64,000 nucleotides of DNA from Thermohalobaculum sp963721105 (GCA_963721105.1 CAVRHY010000004.1:434001-498000); one strand, 5' to 3'; shown: positions 52,356-61,306, counted from the first letter of the stretch. The notes: generated from the sequence alone by a model not told the origin. Numbers and translations are program-made.

Positions 52356-53953
52356 CCGGGACGGCCGCGGCGGCATCGGCTGCCCCGCCGGGAGATCAGC
52401 CTTCGGATGCTCATCGGGCCGACGCCGCTCCGCCGGGCGATGCGCCGCCGCCCGAGACTGTTCGGCCGGGCATGCTCTACCAGGCGATGCTGCTGGTGAC
52501 GCTGACCTTCGTCACCATGCTCTACGCGATGACGGTAACGATCGCGAACGTGGCGCTGCCGCAGATGCAGGGCTCGCTGTCGTCGACGCCCGACCAGATC
52601 GCCTGGATCGTAACCTTCAACATCGTCGCGACCGCGATCGTCACGCCGATCTCCGGCTGGCTGGCCGCCGTGCTGGGCCGCCGTCGGCTGATGATCACCG
52701 GCGTCGTCGGCTTCGGCGTGGCGTCGGTGCTGTGCGGGCTCGCGACCTCGGTGCCCGAGCTGGTGCTCTATCGCATCGGGCAGGGTGCCTTCGGTGCGCC
52801 GCTGGTGCCGCTCAGCCAGGCGATCGTGCTGGAGTCGTTCCCCGAGCGGAGCCGCGGGCGCGTCATGTCGATCTGGGGCACGGGCGTCATCCTGGGGCCG
52901 ATCCTGGCGCCCGCGCTGGGCGGCGCGCTGTCCGAGGCCTACAACTGGCGCTGGGTGTTCTTCATGCTGGTGCCGTTCACCGGCGTCGCGCTGGCCGGCG
53001 TGCTGATCTTCATCCGGCGGAACCCGAACCGGCCGGCGCCGCCGCGGCTGGACTGGACGGGCTTCCTGGCGTTGGCCGTGGCGATCACCTCGATGCAGCT
53101 GACGCTTGACCGCGGCGAGCGTCTCGGTTGGTTCGATTCCTGGGAGGTGCTGGTCTATGGCTCGATCTGCCTCAGCGCCGTCTGGATCTTCATTGTCCGG
53201 AACTTCACCGCCGAGCGGCCCTTCCTGAACCCGGCGCTGCTGCGCGACCGGAATTATGTCGCCGGCATCCTGCTTATCTTCGTCTTCGGTCTCCTGAACT
53301 TCACGCCGATCACGCTGCTGCCGACCATGCTGCAGAGCATCCAGGGCTATCCTGACTCGATCATCGGCGAGATCCTCTCGGCGCGCGGCGCGGGCACCAT
53401 GGTCGGCTTCGCCTCGATGTTCGTCGCGGGCCGGCTGGACCCGCGCATCCCGATGTTCGCCGGCATGGTGCTGCAGGCCTATGCCGGGTGGATCATGGCC
53501 GGCTTTGACGTGAACGTGACGCGCACGGACGTGCTGTGGGCGTCGGCGATCCAGGGGCTGGGGGTCGGCTTCGTCTGGATCCCGCTGTCGATCGCGACCT
53601 TCGCGACGCTGCCGAAGCACCTCGTGCCCGACGGCACCGGCATCTTTCACCTGTTGCGCAACATCGGCAGCTCGGTCTTCATCTCGATCTCCGTCGCGCT
53701 GGTCATCCGCGAGACGAAGATCGTCCATGCCGGGCTGGCGGAGCACGTCTCGCCGTTCAGCGAGTCGCTGCGGATGCCGGGCGCCGCCGGCGCGTGGCGG
53801 CTGGACGACGCCCGCTCGGTCGCCGGGATCAGCCGCGAGGTGGCGCGCCAGGCGACGATGATCGGCTATGTCGATGCCTTCATGCTGTTCACGGTGGTGG
53901 CGTCGCTGGCGATCCCGCTGATCCTGCTGGTCCGCCGCCCGGCGGCAACCTGA
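52352..53953 (+). CDS. EmrB-like MFS drug efflux pump (DHA2, 14 TMS)
   Basis: The product has 533 aa. A disordered Ala/Pro/Asp-rich N-terminal tail of about 40 residues precedes 14 helices. DHA2 motifs are VTIANVALPQMQGSLSSTPD (motif D1), SGWLAAVLGRRRLMITGVVG (motif A) and FQGAFGAPL-like sequence here as GQGAFGAPLVPLSQA, with GTGVILGPILAPALGG as motif C of antiporters. Its ATG overlaps the EmrA stop (ATGA). It exports hydrophobic compounds by proton antiport. Confidence 0.92.
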   Translation: MTGTAAAASAAPPGDQPSDAHRADAAPPGDAPPPETVRPGMLYQAMLLVTLTFVTMLYAMTVTIANVALPQMQGSLSSTPDQIAWIVTFNIVATAIVTPISGWLAAVLGRRRLMITGVVGFGVASVLCGLATSVPELVLYRIGQGAFGAPLVPLSQAIVLESFPERSRGRVMSIWGTGVILGPILAPALGGALSEAYNWRWVFFMLVPFTGVALAGVLIFIRRNPNRPAPPRLDWTGFLALAVAITSMQLTLDRGERLGWFDSWEVLVYGSICLSAVWIFIVRNFTAERPFLNPALLRDRNYVAGILLIFVFGLLNFTPITLLPTMLQSIQGYPDSIIGEILSARGAGTMVGFASMFVAGRLDPRIPMFAGMVLQAYAGWIMAGFDVNVTRTDVLWASAIQGLGVGFVWIPLSIATFATLPKHLVPDGTGIFHLLRNIGSSVFISISVALVIRETKIVHAGLAEHVSPFSESLRMPGAAGAWRLDDARSVAGISREVARQATMIGYVDAFMLFTVVASLAIPLILLVRRPAAT

Positions 53954-54035
53954 CGGGGCGCCCGACGGGACGCGCGGGGCTTTCGCGCCGCCTCGCGCTC
54001 ACCTACCGTGCCGCGACCGTGAGGGGAGAGAGCCG

Positions 54036-55019
54036 GTGCTGAAGATCGCCGTGCTGCATGGCGCGACCGAGGAGCGGCCCGACGAGGTCGACACCCTGCG
54101 CACGGCCGAGGCGGTGCGCGACGCGCTCGGCCGGCTGGGCCATGCCGCCGGGATCGTCCATCTCGCCCCGGACATGGCGGCGCTCGGGGCGATGGGCGTG
54201 CAGCCGGCTCGCAGGCCGGATCTGGTCTTCAACCTGGTCGAGGCGATCGGCGGTGACGGCGCGGCGGCGGCCGAGGTGCCCGCGGCACTGGACCGTTACG
54301 GCATTCCCTACACGGGCTGCGGCGCTCGGGCGACGCGGGCTTGCCTGTCCAAGATCGGCATGAAGCGCAGCATTGCCGATGCCGGCCTGCCGACCCCTGC
54401 CTGGTCCGAGGACGGCCGCGGGCTCGAGCAGGCCGCGCAGGTCATCGTCAAGGCCGACACCGAGCACGCCTCGCTGGGCATCGACGCGGGGTCCGTCGTC
54501 CCGGGCACGCTCGCCGCGGCGGAGGTCGCACGCCGGGCCGACGCGCTCGGCACGCCGGTCTTCGCCGAGGAATTCATCGATGGGCGCGAGTTCAATATCG
54601 CCGTGCTCGCCGGCCCGAACGGACCGCAGGTGCTGCCGCTGGCGGAGACGCTGTTCCTCGGCTATCCCGAGGACCGGCCGAAGATCGTCGACTACGAGGC
54701 GAAGTGGGCCGAGGACTCGTTCGCCTACAACAACACGCCCCGGCGGTTCGACTTCGCGGCGGAGGACACGGCGCTGCTCGAGGAACTGACCACCCTGACG
54801 CTGCGCGCCTGGACCCTGTTCGGCCTGGCCGGCTATGCCCGCGTCGACTTCCGCGTCGACGCGGCCGGCCGGCCTTGGATCCTGGAAGTGAACACCAACC
54901 CCTGCATCGCGCCCGATGCCGGCTTCTTCGCCGCCGCCAGGCAGGCGGGGCTTACCTTCGACGCCATGGTCGCGCGCATCGTCGACGCCGGGCTGGCGTC
55001 CCGCACCGAGGCCGCCTGA
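54036..55019 (+). CDS. D-Ala-D-Ala ligase-like ATP-grasp ligase
   Basis: The protein has 327 aa with a GTG start at 54036 after GAGGGGAGAG. The N-terminal preATP-grasp part has VLHGATEERPDEVDTLRTAE and FNLVEAIGGDG. The ATP-grasp part has the helix KIGMKRSIADAGLPTP, VIVKADTEHASLGIDAGSVV, FAEEFIDGREFNIAVL and a metal-binding ARVDFRVDAAGRPWILEVNT. Ddl-type enzymes join two carboxylate/amine substrates through an acyl phosphate. Sequence departures from canonical Ddl and the neighbours (a GNAT-HDAC-GNAT protein coupled by 1 base, then a SET protein) suggest a peptide-modifying or amino-acid-conjugating ligase rather than cell-wall Ddl. Confidence 0.8.
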   Translation: MLKIAVLHGATEERPDEVDTLRTAEAVRDALGRLGHAAGIVHLAPDMAALGAMGVQPARRPDLVFNLVEAIGGDGAAAAEVPAALDRYGIPYTGCGARATRACLSKIGMKRSIADAGLPTPAWSEDGRGLEQAAQVIVKADTEHASLGIDAGSVVPGTLAAAEVARRADALGTPVFAEEFIDGREFNIAVLAGPNGPQVLPLAETLFLGYPEDRPKIVDYEAKWAEDSFAYNNTPRRFDFAAEDTALLEELTTLTLRAWTLFGLAGYARVDFRVDAAGRPWILEVNTNPCIAPDAGFFAAARQAGLTFDAMVARIVDAGLASRTEAA

Positions 55020-57283
55020 TGTTCCGCATCCGCAAGCTTTCCGATGCCCGCACGCCCGCCAATCGCAAGGCGGTCGCCGAGGCGCAGGAGATCATCCGCG
55101 CCCAGTTTCCCGGCATGGACACGGCCGAGATCGACAAGCTGCCCGACCGGCTGACGGACCCGATCGCGCATCGCTTCGTCGCCGAGCTGTTCGTCGCCGA
55201 GCGGCGCAGCCATGTCCGCGCAGTCGCGCTGCTGCTCTACGACCCGGCGCTGGAATTCGCGTTTCTCGACGTGATCGCCAACGCGCCCAGCGTTGGCGCC
55301 GGGTCGGGCATGGGCGGCGCGGTCTACGAGCGCCTGCGCCAGGAGGCGGTCGAGCTGGGCGCGAAGGGCCTCTACTTCGAATGCCTGCCGGACCAGCCAG
55401 AGCAGGTGCCGGACGACGCCGTTCGCAAGCAGAACATCGCCCGGCTGCGTTTCTACGAGCGCTTCGGGGCGCGCCCGATCGAGGGCACGGAGTACCAGGC
55501 GCCGATCAGCCCGGGCGATCTCGGCATGCCGATGCTGGTCTTCGACGGCCTGGGCCGCCACGACCTGCCGGACGCCCGGACGCTCCGCCAGATCGTCGAG
55601 GCGATTCTCGAGCGCAAGTACGGTCACATGGTCTCGCAAGGGTATGTCGAGCTGGTCGTCGGCTCGATCCGCGATGGTGGCTTCTCGCTGCGCCCGCCGA
55701 AATACGTCAAGACGCCGGCGCCGGCGGTCGCCGTCGATCCGCCGCAGAAGCCGATCCCGCTGATCATCAACGACAAGCACGACATCCACCACGTCCGCGA
55801 GCGCGGCTATGTCGAAAGCCCGGTGCGCATTCCGGCGATCCTGGGCGAGATAGAGAAGACGGGCCTGTTCAAGCGCTGCGAGCCGCGGCACTACCCGGAC
55901 CGCTGGATCCGCGAGGTCCACGACGGGTCGCTGGTCGACTACGTGAAAAGCGCCTGCGCCGAGGCGCCGGAGAAGAGTTCGCTCTACCCGTACGTATTCC
56001 CGGTGCGCAACGCGGCGCGCAAGCCGAAGGAGCGCTCGGTGCTGGCCGGCTACTGGTGCATCGACACCTTCACGCCGATCAACCGCAATGCCTGGCCGGC
56101 GGCGCGCCGCGCGGCCGACTGCGCGATCACGGCCGCCGACGAGGTGCTGAACGGCGCCTCGCTCGCCTACGCGCTGATCCGCCCGCCCGGCCACCATGCC
56201 GAGCGGCGCACCTTCGGCGGGTTCTGCTACATCTGCAACGGCGCGGTGGCGGCGAACTACCTGTCGCATTACGGGCGGGTCGCGATCCTCGACATCGACT
56301 ACCACCACGGCAACGGCCAGCAGGACATCTTCTACGAGCGCGGCGACGTGCTGACGGTCTCGATCCACGGCGATCCCAGCTTTGCCTACCCGTACTTCAC
56401 CGGCTTCCGCGACGAGCACGGGCGGGGGCCGGGCGCCGGCTACAACGTCAACCTGCCGTTGCCCGAGACGATCACGCCCGAGCAATACCGGGAGGCGCTG
56501 GACCGTGCCTTCCGCCGTATCGACGACTATGCGCCGGCCTACCTGGTGCTGTCGGTCGGCTTCGACACCGGGCGGGGCGACCCGACAGGGACATGGCCGA
56601 ACCGGGCCTCCGACTTCCGGCTGATCGGCCGGCGCATCGGCGAGGCCGGCTATCCGGTGGCGGTGATCCAGGAGGGTGGCTATCGCGTGCGCACGCTCGG
56701 CACCAACGCCCGCTGCTTCTTCGAGGGCTTGGCCTCCGGCGTTGTCGGCGCGAAGGGCGCCCGCATCCAGCGGCCGGCCGGGCGGTCCGCCGGCAACGGC
56801 AGGCGGACGTGGCGGTCCTCGCTGCGCGACGACGACCCGGCAAAGATCCGGCAGCTGGTCGCCGCGACCGGCATGTTCTCGGCCGAGGAGGAGGCGATCG
56901 CCGCCGAGCTGGCCGTCGAGCGCATCGAGCGCGGCCGCATCTCGGGCTACGACTTCATCCTCGTCTTCGAGGGCGAGCGGATCCTTGGCTACACCTGCTA
57001 TGGCCGCGTTCCGGGGTCGGAGTTCGGCTGGGACCTGTACTGGATCGCCGTCGCGCCCTCCCAGCAGGGCAAGGGGCTGGGCGCGCGCCTGCTCGAGCGC
57101 ACCGAGGCGGCGATCCGACGCGAGGGCGGTCGGACGGTCTGGGCGGATACCTCCTCCGGCCCGGCCTACGAGAAGACGCGGGCGTTCTACCGGGCGCGCG
57201 GATTCACCCTTGCCGCCGACCTCGAGGACTTCTACCGGCCGGGCGACGGCAAGACGATCTTTCGCAAGGAACTCGGTTCGTGA
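55019..57283 (+). CDS. GNAT - histone-deacetylase-like - GNAT three-domain protein
   Basis: The product has 754 aa in three parts. Residues 1-190 are GNAT-like (GAGSGMGGAVYERLRQEAVE, then IARLRFYERFGARPIEGTEY). Residues about 230-585 are an HDAC/acetylpolyamine amidohydrolase domain: RPPGHHAERRTFGGFCYICN (His pair near 390), AILDIDYHHGNGQQDIFYE (zinc Asp/His near 424), VLSVGFDTGRGDPTG (zinc Asp near 513) and VAVIQEGGYRVRTL. Residues about 605-754 are a classical GNAT with WIAVAPSQQGKGLGARLLER (acetyl-CoA loop near 680) and TRAFYRARGFT. An acyl-transferase and a deacylase in one chain is unusual. It overlaps the ATP-grasp gene by one base. Confidence 0.85.
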   Translation: MFRIRKLSDARTPANRKAVAEAQEIIRAQFPGMDTAEIDKLPDRLTDPIAHRFVAELFVAERRSHVRAVALLLYDPALEFAFLDVIANAPSVGAGSGMGGAVYERLRQEAVELGAKGLYFECLPDQPEQVPDDAVRKQNIARLRFYERFGARPIEGTEYQAPISPGDLGMPMLVFDGLGRHDLPDARTLRQIVEAILERKYGHMVSQGYVELVVGSIRDGGFSLRPPKYVKTPAPAVAVDPPQKPIPLIINDKHDIHHVRERGYVESPVRIPAILGEIEKTGLFKRCEPRHYPDRWIREVHDGSLVDYVKSACAEAPEKSSLYPYVFPVRNAARKPKERSVLAGYWCIDTFTPINRNAWPAARRAADCAITAADEVLNGASLAYALIRPPGHHAERRTFGGFCYICNGAVAANYLSHYGRVAILDIDYHHGNGQQDIFYERGDVLTVSIHGDPSFAYPYFTGFRDEHGRGPGAGYNVNLPLPETITPEQYREALDRAFRRIDDYAPAYLVLSVGFDTGRGDPTGTWPNRASDFRLIGRRIGEAGYPVAVIQEGGYRVRTLGTNARCFFEGLASGVVGAKGARIQRPAGRSAGNGRRTWRSSLRDDDPAKIRQLVAATGMFSAEEEAIAAELAVERIERGRISGYDFILVFEGERILGYTCYGRVPGSEFGWDLYWIAVAPSQQGKGLGARLLERTEAAIRREGGRTVWADTSSGPAYEKTRAFYRARGFTLAADLEDFYRPGDGKTIFRKELGS

Positions 57284-57285
57284 CG

Positions 57286-57660
57286 ATGCGGCTGGAAGTG
57301 CGCGCGATCGGGCGCAAGGGGCGCGGCGTCTTCGCCGCCGCGCCGATCCGGGGCGGCGAGCTGCTCGAGACCGCCTACACGGTCGAGATCGGCCCGGACG
57401 AGATCGCCGCCGGCTCGGTGCTCGACAACTACCCCTTCGCGCATCCCGGCGACCCGGAGCGCGGCCTGCTGGTGCTGGGCCTGCCCTCGCTGATGAACCA
57501 CTCGGACGAGGCGAACACCGAGACGCTGACGCGCCATGTCGACGGGCTGGGTTGGATCGTCGAGATCCGCGCCGTCCGCGACATCGCCCCGGGTGAGGAG
57601 GTCACCCGCCGCTACGCCTGCGACCTGTGGTTCGAGCCGGAACCCCCGGGCCGCGGCTAG
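57286..57660 (+). CDS. Short SET-domain protein (putative lysine methyltransferase)
   Basis: The protein has 124 aa; ATG at 57286 lies 2 bases after the previous stop, and a GTG at 57280 would overlap it. SET features run in order: RKGRGVFAAAPIRGGELLET (N-terminal GxG-like strand), LPSLMNHSDEANTETLTRHV (the NHSxxPN-equivalent pseudoknot motif) and IRAVRDIAPGEEVTRRYACD (GEExxxxY catalytic region). It is a minimal SET domain without pre- or post-SET cysteines, as seen in bacterial SET proteins. As third gene of the operon it may methylate lysine on the product or partner of the upstream enzymes; target unknown. Confidence 0.82.
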   Translation: MRLEVRAIGRKGRGVFAAAPIRGGELLETAYTVEIGPDEIAAGSVLDNYPFAHPGDPERGLLVLGLPSLMNHSDEANTETLTRHVDGLGWIVEIRAVRDIAPGEEVTRRYACDLWFEPEPPGRG

Positions 57661-57853
57661 CGGGCTCCGCGGCCTCTCCCCCGGCCCGGCGTCCCTCCGC
57701 CGGGGCGAGCGCCCGGCCGTCCGCTCTCCCTCCGGTTGGTGCGGATCGCATTAGCGAGACGTTAGCAAAGGACCGTTGCCGAAAGGATTGCCGAACGGAT
57801 TGCCGAAGTCGTTACGGTTGGTTCCCGACCGCCGCCGCCATCCCGGCGTCGCC

Positions 57854-58516
57854 TCAGGCCGCCGTCTCGCTGATCTCCGCATAGGCGCGGTTGACGTCTG
57901 CCAGCCGCTGGTTGGCCAGCTCCATCATCTCCTCGGGCAGCCCGTTCGCGCGCAGCACGTCCGGGTGGTTCTGGCGCACGAGTTTAAGGTATTGCCGGCG
58001 GATAGCGGCGGGCCCCGCATCCGGCTCGATGCCGAGCACGCTGTAGGGGTTCCAGTGATCGGGCACATGGCGCGCCTTCAGCCGAGCCATGCATTGCGGG
58101 GTCAGGCCGAAGATTTCACCGACCGCCTCGAGGTAGTCGTTCTCCTTGGGATTGTAGCCACCGTCCGCCATCGCGATGTGGAAAAGAGCGTCCATGATGT
58201 CCTCAAGGATCGGCGCGCCCTCGCCGAACAGGCGCACGACCTGTCGCGCGTATTCGCGATAGCCGGCGGTGTCCCTGCGGCAGAGGTCGTAGACGCGGGC
58301 GACCGCGTCCTCCTGGCCGGTCTCGACCGTGAAGATGTCCTTGAAGGCCGAGACCTCGTCGATGCTGACGCGGCCGTCCGCCTTGGCCAGCTTCGCGGAC
58401 AGCGCGATCATGGCGATCGTGAACGTCACCGAGTCACGCGGATCCCGCGCGGCCATGAAATAGCCGAGCGGCGTCGATGTCCGCAGGGCTTCCAGGATTC
58501 GCTGCCAGGCGAGCAT
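57854..58516 (-). CDS. TerB-DnaJ co-chaperone-like protein (DjlA type)
   Basis: The product is about 220 aa from ATG 58516 (MLAWQRILEALRTS); a longer frame to 58564 is possible. Residues about 30-140 are a TerB-like helical domain (AKADGRVSIDEVSAFKDIF, MDALFHIAMADGGYNPKEND). The C-terminal J-domain (about 152-215) holds NPYSVLGIEPDAGPAAIRRQ and the HPD tripeptide in LVRQNHPDVL, so it should stimulate a DnaK ATPase. There is no N-terminal membrane anchor, unlike DjlA. The 57661-57853 and 58565-58834 gaps around it carry nothing recognised. Confidence 0.85.
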   Translation of the reverse strand: MLAWQRILEALRTSTPLGYFMAARDPRDSVTFTIAMIALSAKLAKADGRVSIDEVSAFKDIFTVETGQEDAVARVYDLCRRDTAGYREYARQVVRLFGEGAPILEDIMDALFHIAMADGGYNPKENDYLEAVGEIFGLTPQCMARLKARHVPDHWNPYSVLGIEPDAGPAAIRRQYLKLVRQNHPDVLRANGLPEEMMELANQRLADVNRAYAEISETAA

Positions 58517-58834
58517 GTCGGGACCTCGGGAGGAGGCGGGAGGCACTCCGGACAGAACACGCACCCGACGCCACCGTTCCTGTCAAGGCTAGTGCGATCC
58601 GTCAGGCGGAATTAGGGCAGCCCTGTTGCCATGTTCGCGCAACCGCTCCTTGGTCGACCGCCGCCGTTGCGACTGCCGCAGCAGTGAGGGCTGATGTCGT
58701 GACGGGAGGCGGGCGTTCCCGGCAGGGATCTCGACGCCACGCCCATCTGAGACAGTCAATAAGATCAGGCCGTTAAACCCGTTCGCCGAGGCGCCAAGGT
58801 CTTGCCACGCCCGGCCGCGATCGGCAGGGTCGGA

Positions 58835-59593
58835 TCAGCCGACCAGCGCCTCGACGACGTGCCGGCACGCCGCCGCCGTGCGTCCGTCGGCGTCGAGCGC
58901 GCCCGTCCAGCCGCAGACCGAGATCGCGGCGAGGCGGTTCGCCGCAGCGAACTCGCGGCAGGCGCGCGAGGTCGCCGAGACCGAGGGGCCGCCCGGAACC
59001 GGGTAGTTGAAGGCCGGAACCCTGTCCGCATCCAATACGTCCATGTCGATGTGCACCAGCACCGGTCCATCGAGCCGCAGCGAGCCCAGCCCCGCCACGC
59101 CCGTCCGCCGCACGGCCGAGGCGTCGAGCGCGGCGCGCTCGAGCGGGTCGAGGTCGCGTCCATCGATCAGCCAGATGCGGTGCTCGGGCAGGGGCTTCAG
59201 CCCAACCGCCTCGGCCATCCATTGCGGTCCGCGCCCGGCAATGACCGCCAGCGGCATGCCGCCGAGAAACTGCGAGGGCGAGGTCTCGGGCGTGTTGAAG
59301 TCGCCATGCGCGTCGATCCAGACGAGCGTCGGCTCGACCCCGGCGGCGCGCAGCCCGGCCAGCACCGGCACCGCGGCGCAGCAGTCGCCGGCGATCGAGA
59401 CGGGCCGCTCGCCGGCTGCGGCCGCCTCCTGCACGAAGCGGGCGATCGGTGCGTGCAGACGCGCCATGCTCTCCGGCCCGCGATCGGCGATCGGATGCGG
59501 CCCGTTGACCATCCGCTCGTCGGACAGCACGGCCGAGGCCAGCGCCGGCTCGGGCTGCTCGAAATACTGCGGCGTGAGTATCCACCGGTCCAT
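58835..59593 (-). CDS. Arginase/agmatinase-fold hydrolase with altered metal ligand
   Basis: The protein has 252 aa. Metal motifs of the ureohydrolase fold are WIDAHGDFNTPET (Asp94, His96, Asp98) and VHIDMDVLDADRVPAFNYP (Asp183, Asp185). The first ligand motif, usually GGDHS, reads SIAGDCCAAVPVL, so the ligand His is replaced by Cys71. It may hydrolyse guanidino or related amide substrates, or may have changed chemistry. It is convergent with no gene and lies near the HDAC-fold gene, which is structurally related. The start at 59593 is the only good one. Confidence 0.8.
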   Translation of the reverse strand: MDRWILTPQYFEQPEPALASAVLSDERMVNGPHPIADRGPESMARLHAPIARFVQEAAAAGERPVSIAGDCCAAVPVLAGLRAAGVEPTLVWIDAHGDFNTPETSPSQFLGGMPLAVIAGRGPQWMAEAVGLKPLPEHRIWLIDGRDLDPLERAALDASAVRRTGVAGLGSLRLDGPVLVHIDMDVLDADRVPAFNYPVPGGPSVSATSRACREFAAANRLAAISVCGWTGALDADGRTAAACRHVVEALVG

Positions 59594-59669
59594 GACCGGA
59601 TGGTGCCAGCGGGCTGATCTTCGATCAAGCGGGCTTGAGGCCCGGCGGCGCCGGTTCTATCTAGGCGCG

Positions 59670-60056
59670 ATGCGTAACGCGGCTCTTTTCCTCGGCGTCA
59701 TAGGCGGCATTGTCGGGATGGTCGTCGGATTCTTCGCCTACGGCTTCGCGGCCCTCGGCGAGATGTGGTCGGCCTTCGCCGACGTTGCGCGCGAGGCCGG
59801 CGCGGTCACCGTCGTCGAGGATCCGATGACCGCGAAGCTGGTCGGCCTGATCGCGCCGATCCTCGCGATCGCCGGCGGCGCAATCGCGCCCAGCCGGCCT
59901 GCCGTCGCCTCCATTCTGCTGATCGTCTCGGCGGTCGGCATGTATTGGGGTTTCGACTTCAACGTCTTCACGATGTTCCCGATCGCCATGAGCGCCGTCG
60001 CCGGCCTGTTCGCGCTGGCGGGCGCGCTGACGGCGCCGGTCCAGCCGTCGCACTGA
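59670..60056 (+). CDS. Small four-helix membrane protein
   Basis: The product has 128 aa with four predicted membrane helices: ALFLGVIGGIVGMVVGFFAY (5-24), LVGLIAPILAIAGGAIA (about 57-73), SILLIVSAVGMYWGF (about 80-94) and FPIAMSAVAGLFALAGALT (about 101-120). It resembles DUF4064-like membrane proteins of unknown role. Its stop is 2 bases before the GTG start of the MFS pump, so they are probably co-transcribed. Confidence 0.7.
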   Translation: MRNAALFLGVIGGIVGMVVGFFAYGFAALGEMWSAFADVAREAGAVTVVEDPMTAKLVGLIAPILAIAGGAIAPSRPAVASILLIVSAVGMYWGFDFNVFTMFPIAMSAVAGLFALAGALTAPVQPSH

Positions 60057-60058
60057 GC

Positions 60059-61306
60059 GTGGCGCCGCGCGACGACGCCGAGTGCCGGGCCGATTGCGGC
60101 GGTGCGGCGGTCGCGACCCGTGGCGGGCGCGGCGATTTCTTCCTGATCCTGCTGCTGGCGGCGGTCACCGCGACGGGCCCGTTCGCGCTGCACGCGCTCA
60201 GCCCGGCGCTGCCCGCGATTTCGGCGGGCTTCGGCGTTTCGGCGGCGGCGGCGCAGCTGCTGCTTTCGCTGTCACTGGTCGCGATGGCGCTTTCGACACT
60301 GGCCTGGGGGCCGCTCTCGGACCGCTACGGCCGCCGCCCGGTGCTGCTGGTCGGCCTGGTGACGGCTGCGGCAGGGTCCGCACTGGCGGCTGTTGCGCCG
60401 GATCTCTGGGTCGCAATCCTCGGCCGGCTGCTGCAGGCGGGCGGCGCGGCGGCCGGGATGGTGCTGGCCCGCGCTGTCGCGCAGGACGTCTTCGGCTCGA
60501 CACGTGCCGCCGGCGTCATCGGCCAGATCACCGCGGTCATGGTGGCGGCGCCAATGGTGGCGCCGACGATCTCGGGCTTCATCGTCGCTTCGTCGGACTG
60601 GCGCGGCGTCTTCTGGATGACGGCGGCGCTCTGCGCCGTGCTGGTGGCCTGGGCCTGGGCCGGTCTGCCCGAGACGGCGCCGCAAGGGCAGGGCAGGGGC
60701 GGCCCGGCGGCCCTGCTGCGCGGCTTCGCCGACGTGGGTTCGCGCCGCAGCTTCTGGCGCTATGCCGGCTACGCCTCGTGCTCGCTGTCCGGCTTCTACT
60801 ACTTCGTCGCGATCACCCCCTACGTCATGCACGACGCCTTCGGACAGGGGCCGGCGGCCTACGGGCTCTACTTCATGATGCTGTCCGGCACCTTCATGGT
60901 AACGAACTTCATCTCCGGCCCGATGAGCGCACGTTTCGGCGGCGAGCGGATGCTGATGTCCGGGGCGCTGCTGTCGCTGACGGGTCCACTGACCACGGCG
61001 AGCCTGCTGGCGGCCGGCGTCCACCTTCCGATCGTGCTGTTCCTGCCCGGGGTGCTGCAGTCGCTGGGCGCGGGGCTGGCCATGCCGAACGCGATGGCGG
61101 GGGCGGTCGGCTCGGCGCCCGGGCGCGCGGGGGCGGCGTCTGGCCTGCTGGGCTTCAGCCAGTTCCTGCTCGCCTCGGCGACGACGCAGGTCGCGGGTTT
61201 CCTGCCGCACAACCAGGCGCTGTGGGTGCCGTTGGGTCTGCTGACAATGATCTCCTCGGGCATCGTCTTCCTTTTCGCGCTCCGGGAGCCCAAGCCATTG
61301 TACTGA
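60059..61306 (+). CDS. Bcr/CflA-type MFS multidrug transporter
   Basis: The protein is 415 aa with a GTG start at 60059, just after the preceding stop. It has 12 helices: HALSPALPAISAGFGVSAAA (motif D1), LAWGPLSDRYGRRPVLLVGL (motif A) and AAPMVAPTISGFIVASSDWR (motif C), a good match to Bcr/CflA drug:proton antiporters. An upstream start is unlikely because the frame overlaps the small membrane gene. It is the last protein gene before the rRNA operon. Confidence 0.88.
   Translation: MAPRDDAECRADCGGAAVATRGGRGDFFLILLLAAVTATGPFALHALSPALPAISAGFGVSAAAAQLLLSLSLVAMALSTLAWGPLSDRYGRRPVLLVGLVTAAAGSALAAVAPDLWVAILGRLLQAGGAAAGMVLARAVAQDVFGSTRAAGVIGQITAVMVAAPMVAPTISGFIVASSDWRGVFWMTAALCAVLVAWAWAGLPETAPQGQGRGGPAALLRGFADVGSRRSFWRYAGYASCSLSGFYYFVAITPYVMHDAFGQGPAAYGLYFMMLSGTFMVTNFISGPMSARFGGERMLMSGALLSLTGPLTTASLLAAGVHLPIVLFLPGVLQSLGAGLAMPNAMAGAVGSAPGRAGAASGLLGFSQFLLASATTQVAGFLPHNQALWVPLGLLTMISSGIVFLFALREPKPLY

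Noticed and set aside
54036..55019. Ordinary peptidoglycan D-Ala-D-Ala ligase
   Set aside because: The operon partners are not cell-wall genes and the sequence departs from canonical Ddl, so a ddl symbol was not assigned.
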